Of a DNA stretch of 64,000 nucleotides, positions 61,639-64,000 are shown piece by piece (within the stretch, counting starts at the first letter, position 1; the number at the start of each line of letters is the position of its first letter). Made by a program: the position numbers and the translations under genes. The stretch comes from an uncultured Flavobacteriaceae bacterium (GTDB lineage: Bacteria; Bacteroidota; Bacteroidia; Flavobacteriales; Flavobacteriaceae). The notes beneath the pieces were generated by a model that saw nothing but the letters and a program-made list of their open reading frames with translations, was not told where the DNA came from and ran no database searches. The DNA is taken from positions 2,046,001 through 2,110,000 of the forward strand of contig CALSTV010000001.1 of the NCBI GenBank assembly GCA_943789365.1, in the 5' to 3' direction.

Positions 61639-62610
61639 ATGAAAAAAATCAATCAACTAGTACTCATTTGTCTGTGTTTTGTGAGCCATTCTTTTTCACA
61701 AACCCCAACAGTCAAAGCCTCAGAAACCTATAAAGTGAAGCTGCAAACAGGAATTGTATACGGGCAAGGATTGAGTCATACCAGTATCAATAGCAAAGAC
61801 GCCACCGAGCTAGATTTGTTATTAGATGCCTATGTTCCTGAAAATGATGTAAAAAATCGACCTGCAATTGTATTGATTCATGGGGGCGGTTTTCTGGGTG
61901 GATCCAGGGCCACCAAGAGTTTTAAATTTATAGGAAATTACTTCGCATCACGTGGATGGGTGGTTTTTTCAATCGACTATCGTTTGGGGAAACACAAAGG
62001 GACGGTACCCGAAAAATGGAACATGTTTGTTGAAAACAGACAGGATCTTAATCAAAAAAGAAAAACACAAGTATTGGCCATATATCCTGCTTTGCGTGAT
62101 GCCAAAGCAGCCTTGCGTTGGGTGGCAGCCAATGCCGATACGTACCACATCAATACAGATTATATTACCGTAGGAGGTGGGTCCGCCGGTGCATTTACCG
62201 CAATTGGTGTAGGGATTAGCAAAGAAGATGCTTTTAAAACTGAAATCAGTACAGAGGTAGATCCCACTTTGAAGTCTACCCATCTGGAACAAACTTTTAA
62301 AGTGAGAAACATTGTAGACTATTGGGGAGGTATGGCGCCAATCGAATTGCATCAGGGAGTTTTTGGAACTGAGCATATGGACAAAACAGCGCCGCCAATT
62401 CTTATCGTCCATGGTACGGAAGATCCAACGGTCAAATTCAGTGAAGCCAAGAAATTGAAAAAAGCCTATACAACAGTAGGTGTTCCCTTTGAGTTAATTG
62501 CGCTGGAAGGAATGGGGCATGGTGTATGGAATGCTACTGTAGAAGGTAAGAACTTGTCGGAACTCACTTATGACTATTTAACAGAACAACAAGCGTTAAA
62601 TGTAGAATAG
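61639..62610 (+). CDS. Secreted alpha/beta-hydrolase, probable carbohydrate esterase (a)
   Basis: A 323-residue enzyme with a signal peptide ending near residue 20 (HSFSQ). The oxyanion-hole motif HGGGFLGG is at 81-88. The nucleophile elbow is GGGSAG (Ser182), with Asp262 in HGTEDPT and His294 in EGMGHGVW. The Ser-Asp-His triad is complete. In this setting it probably removes acetyl or other ester groups from the polysaccharide. It lies 1 bp from the next esterase gene. Confidence 0.8.
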   Translation: MKKINQLVLICLCFVSHSFSQTPTVKASETYKVKLQTGIVYGQGLSHTSINSKDATELDLLLDAYVPENDVKNRPAIVLIHGGGFLGGSRATKSFKFIGNYFASRGWVVFSIDYRLGKHKGTVPEKWNMFVENRQDLNQKRKTQVLAIYPALRDAKAALRWVAANADTYHINTDYITVGGGSAGAFTAIGVGISKEDAFKTEISTEVDPTLKSTHLEQTFKVRNIVDYWGGMAPIELHQGVFGTEHMDKTAPPILIVHGTEDPTVKFSEAKKLKKAYTTVGVPFELIALEGMGHGVWNATVEGKNLSELTYDYLTEQQALNVE

Positions 62611-62611
62611 T

Positions 62612-63490
62612 ATGGCATTCAAAAGAATTTATATAAGCTTCTTGTTAGCGTTTTTCGTACAACTTAGTTTTGCTCAAAAGCAGCAAGGACGTCCCGCACC
62701 CAAAGAAGCCAACGTACCTGAGGGAATTCACTACGAAGTAAAACACTACCGAGAGGGAGCACATCCCAGAGCCTCAGAGTTATCTATTGCCTATAAAGAC
62801 GATGGAAAAAGGAACAAGCCCGTGGTGGTATTTATTCACGGAGGCGGTTGGGCCAATGGTGATAACGATCAGGTAGTATGGCAAATGTTTAAGGTAGCGC
62901 AACAAGGGTTTGTTGGGGTTGGAATTTCCTATAGATTGATTTCTGAAGCCGCATTTCCGACCTGTATTTACGACGTGAAAGAAGCCATCCGCTATCTAAA
63001 AACTCTACAAAGTGAAATTCCGATCGATACGGAAAGAATCGGGGTTTGGGGCTATAGTGCAGGGGCGCATTTGGCCTTGATGATTGGTCTGACGCCAGAA
63101 GACGCGTTTAAAAGTGATGCCTATTCCGAATATGATTCGGCTGTAAAAGCATTGATGGTGGTTGCTGCGCCTACAGATTTTGTAACAAGAGTACAGACCG
63201 AAGGGGACATGCGCATTTTCAGTAAATCTCAAAATAAGGACAAAAAATTTCAGGAGGAGGTTGCTCCTTTGAGTTATATCCATAAAGAGCAGTTACCCAT
63301 TTATATGCTACACGGAACCGCCGATGGCTTGGTAAAACCGTATCATTACCAAAATTTTGAACAACAATGTAAAAAAGAAGGCGTAAGCAATTTTAAATTG
63401 TTTGAATTTGAAGACGGTGGACATATGTTTCTATTCAAACGTCAGAAAGAAGTACTCCCTGTATTTAAAGAATTTTTAAAAAGTATTTAA
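62612..63490 (+). CDS. Secreted alpha/beta-hydrolase, probable carbohydrate esterase (b)
   Basis: A 292-residue enzyme with a signal peptide ending near residue 22 (LSFAQ). Motifs are HGGGWANGD (76-84), GYSAG (Ser149), HGTADGL (Asp238) and DGGHMF (His271). It belongs to the same superfamily as the gene 1 bp upstream but is not a close copy. It probably acts on a different ester or linkage. Lipase- or peptidase-like activity cannot be excluded. Confidence 0.8.
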   Translation: MAFKRIYISFLLAFFVQLSFAQKQQGRPAPKEANVPEGIHYEVKHYREGAHPRASELSIAYKDDGKRNKPVVVFIHGGGWANGDNDQVVWQMFKVAQQGFVGVGISYRLISEAAFPTCIYDVKEAIRYLKTLQSEIPIDTERIGVWGYSAGAHLALMIGLTPEDAFKSDAYSEYDSAVKALMVVAAPTDFVTRVQTEGDMRIFSKSQNKDKKFQEEVAPLSYIHKEQLPIYMLHGTADGLVKPYHYQNFEQQCKKEGVSNFKLFEFEDGGHMFLFKRQKEVLPVFKEFLKSI

Positions 63491-63493
63491 ACT

Positions 63494-64000
63494 ATGAAAA
63501 ACAACTATTCACTCGTATTTGCTTTGTTAATTGGCTTTTCGGTTTTTGCACAAAGTAGTTTTAAACCTTGGCGCTTTATCAATATTCCGGATTATCATAA
63601 ATCGGAAGGTCTGGCTATCAATTCAAACGCCAGAGAAGAAAGGATTGAAGAAATGAAAGCAGGTTTTGTTGAAATGTACAAAGCACATGGAGGCGAACTG
63701 ATTACCATTCCCGGAGATATTGTAAGCGGGCATTGGTATGAAAAAAAATATGTAGATAAATTCAATTCAAGACCCGGTTATGCAAATTATTCGGCTTCAG
63801 AGGTGGTAACGACTTCAGCAAAATTGGCGTATGAAGGCTTGTGGGGACTTATCCATGATGCCGGTTATGAAAATCTGTTGGTCGCTGTAGGGGATCATGA
63901 AATAGGAGACAATCCCTGGGGTAAAAATTCGGAAGTAGTCAAACATATTGAAACGTTTAGAGAAAGTTTTGCCAAAGTGTTTACAAAGGATGCACAAGGT
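63494..64000 (+). CDS. Secreted metallophosphoesterase-like protein (5' part, cut by window edge)
   Basis: The open frame begins 3 bp after the esterase stop and runs off the window after 169 codons. The signal peptide ends near residue 20 (VFAQ). ITIPGDIVSGHW and VAVGDHEIGDNPW resemble the GDxxxGH and GDHE metal-binding blocks of calcineurin-like phosphoesterases. It is the last visible member of the cluster, and its role there is unclear. Confidence 0.65.
   Translation, partial: MKNNYSLVFALLIGFSVFAQSSFKPWRFINIPDYHKSEGLAINSNAREERIEEMKAGFVEMYKAHGGELITIPGDIVSGHWYEKKYVDKFNSRPGYANYSASEVVTTSAKLAYEGLWGLIHDAGYENLLVAVGDHEIGDNPWGKNSEVVKHIETFRESFAKVFTKDAQG

Noticed and set aside
48600-63490. Carrageenan-specific cluster
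   Set aside because: No GH16, GH82 or GH150-type carrageenase is visible; GH50 points to agar-type galactan.

Overview
The window looks like the chromosome of a marine flavobacterium (Bacteroidota, Flavobacteriia). Several independent signs agree. There are many T9SS-type C-terminal sorting domains, Bacteroidetes-type promoters (TAnnTTTG), conserved flavobacterial genes (a DUF6427/DUF6341 pair, DUF1800/DUF1501 pairs), and a cluster of GH50 agarase-like enzymes and sulfatases typical of red-algal galactan degraders. Genus and species cannot be read from the sequence.

Layout. (1) 1-8104: an AT-rich array of partial Rhs polymorphic-toxin C-termini, each followed by an immunity gene. The array is stitched together by repeated leader sequences and an identical 167-bp pre-toxin repeat. 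Many pieces are truncated (two Ntox50-like tails, an Rhs-core fragment cut by a MITE-like insertion, duplicated toxin tails), while the immunity genes, several of them lipoproteins, stay open. (2) 8141-12818: a small secreted protein, two tandem-repeat arrays, and a 1246-residue secreted Rhs/YD-repeat protein with no toxin tip. (3) 12854-19130: housekeeping and conserved genes (ArsC-like, DinB, Ig-like lipoprotein, ComF, coiled-coil protein, glycyl-tRNA synthetase), with two further arrays of a 7-bp unit. (4) 19190-25690: a defence island with an Abi_C-like protein, a tRNA 3' fragment, a frameshifted IS110 element, a three-gene ABC-3C conflict system (Mrr-like nuclease, middle component, DUF2326 ATPase) and a MazEF-like pair. 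(5) 25817-34293: core genes (DUF6427, DUF6341, trmB, an ABC ATPase, recA, a T9SS-secreted protein) and the biotin genes bioF-bioD-bioA. (6) 34593-41328: a tandem duplication of a DUF1800-DUF1501 pair. (7) 41515-48399: DoxX and MarR, a large BNR-repeat secreted protein, and a cytochrome c / 2Fe-2S / molybdopterin oxidoreductase operon. (8) 48600-64000: a co-directional polysaccharide-degradation cluster with two GH50 genes (one broken by an in-frame TAA), two GH43 genes, four S1-type sulfatases, two alpha/beta-hydrolase esterases and the start of a metallophosphoesterase.

How the genes work together. The polysaccharide cluster fits desulfation by the sulfatases, chain cleavage by GH50, trimming by GH43 and de-esterification by the two esterases, acting on a sulfated galactan such as an agar or porphyran type. 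No SusC/SusD pair or regulator lies in the window. The Rhs array fits a store of alternative toxin tips and immunity genes next to a full-length rhs gene, which would have to lie upstream of base 1. The defence island combines predicted abortive-infection and nucleic-acid-targeting systems beside remnants of mobile elements.
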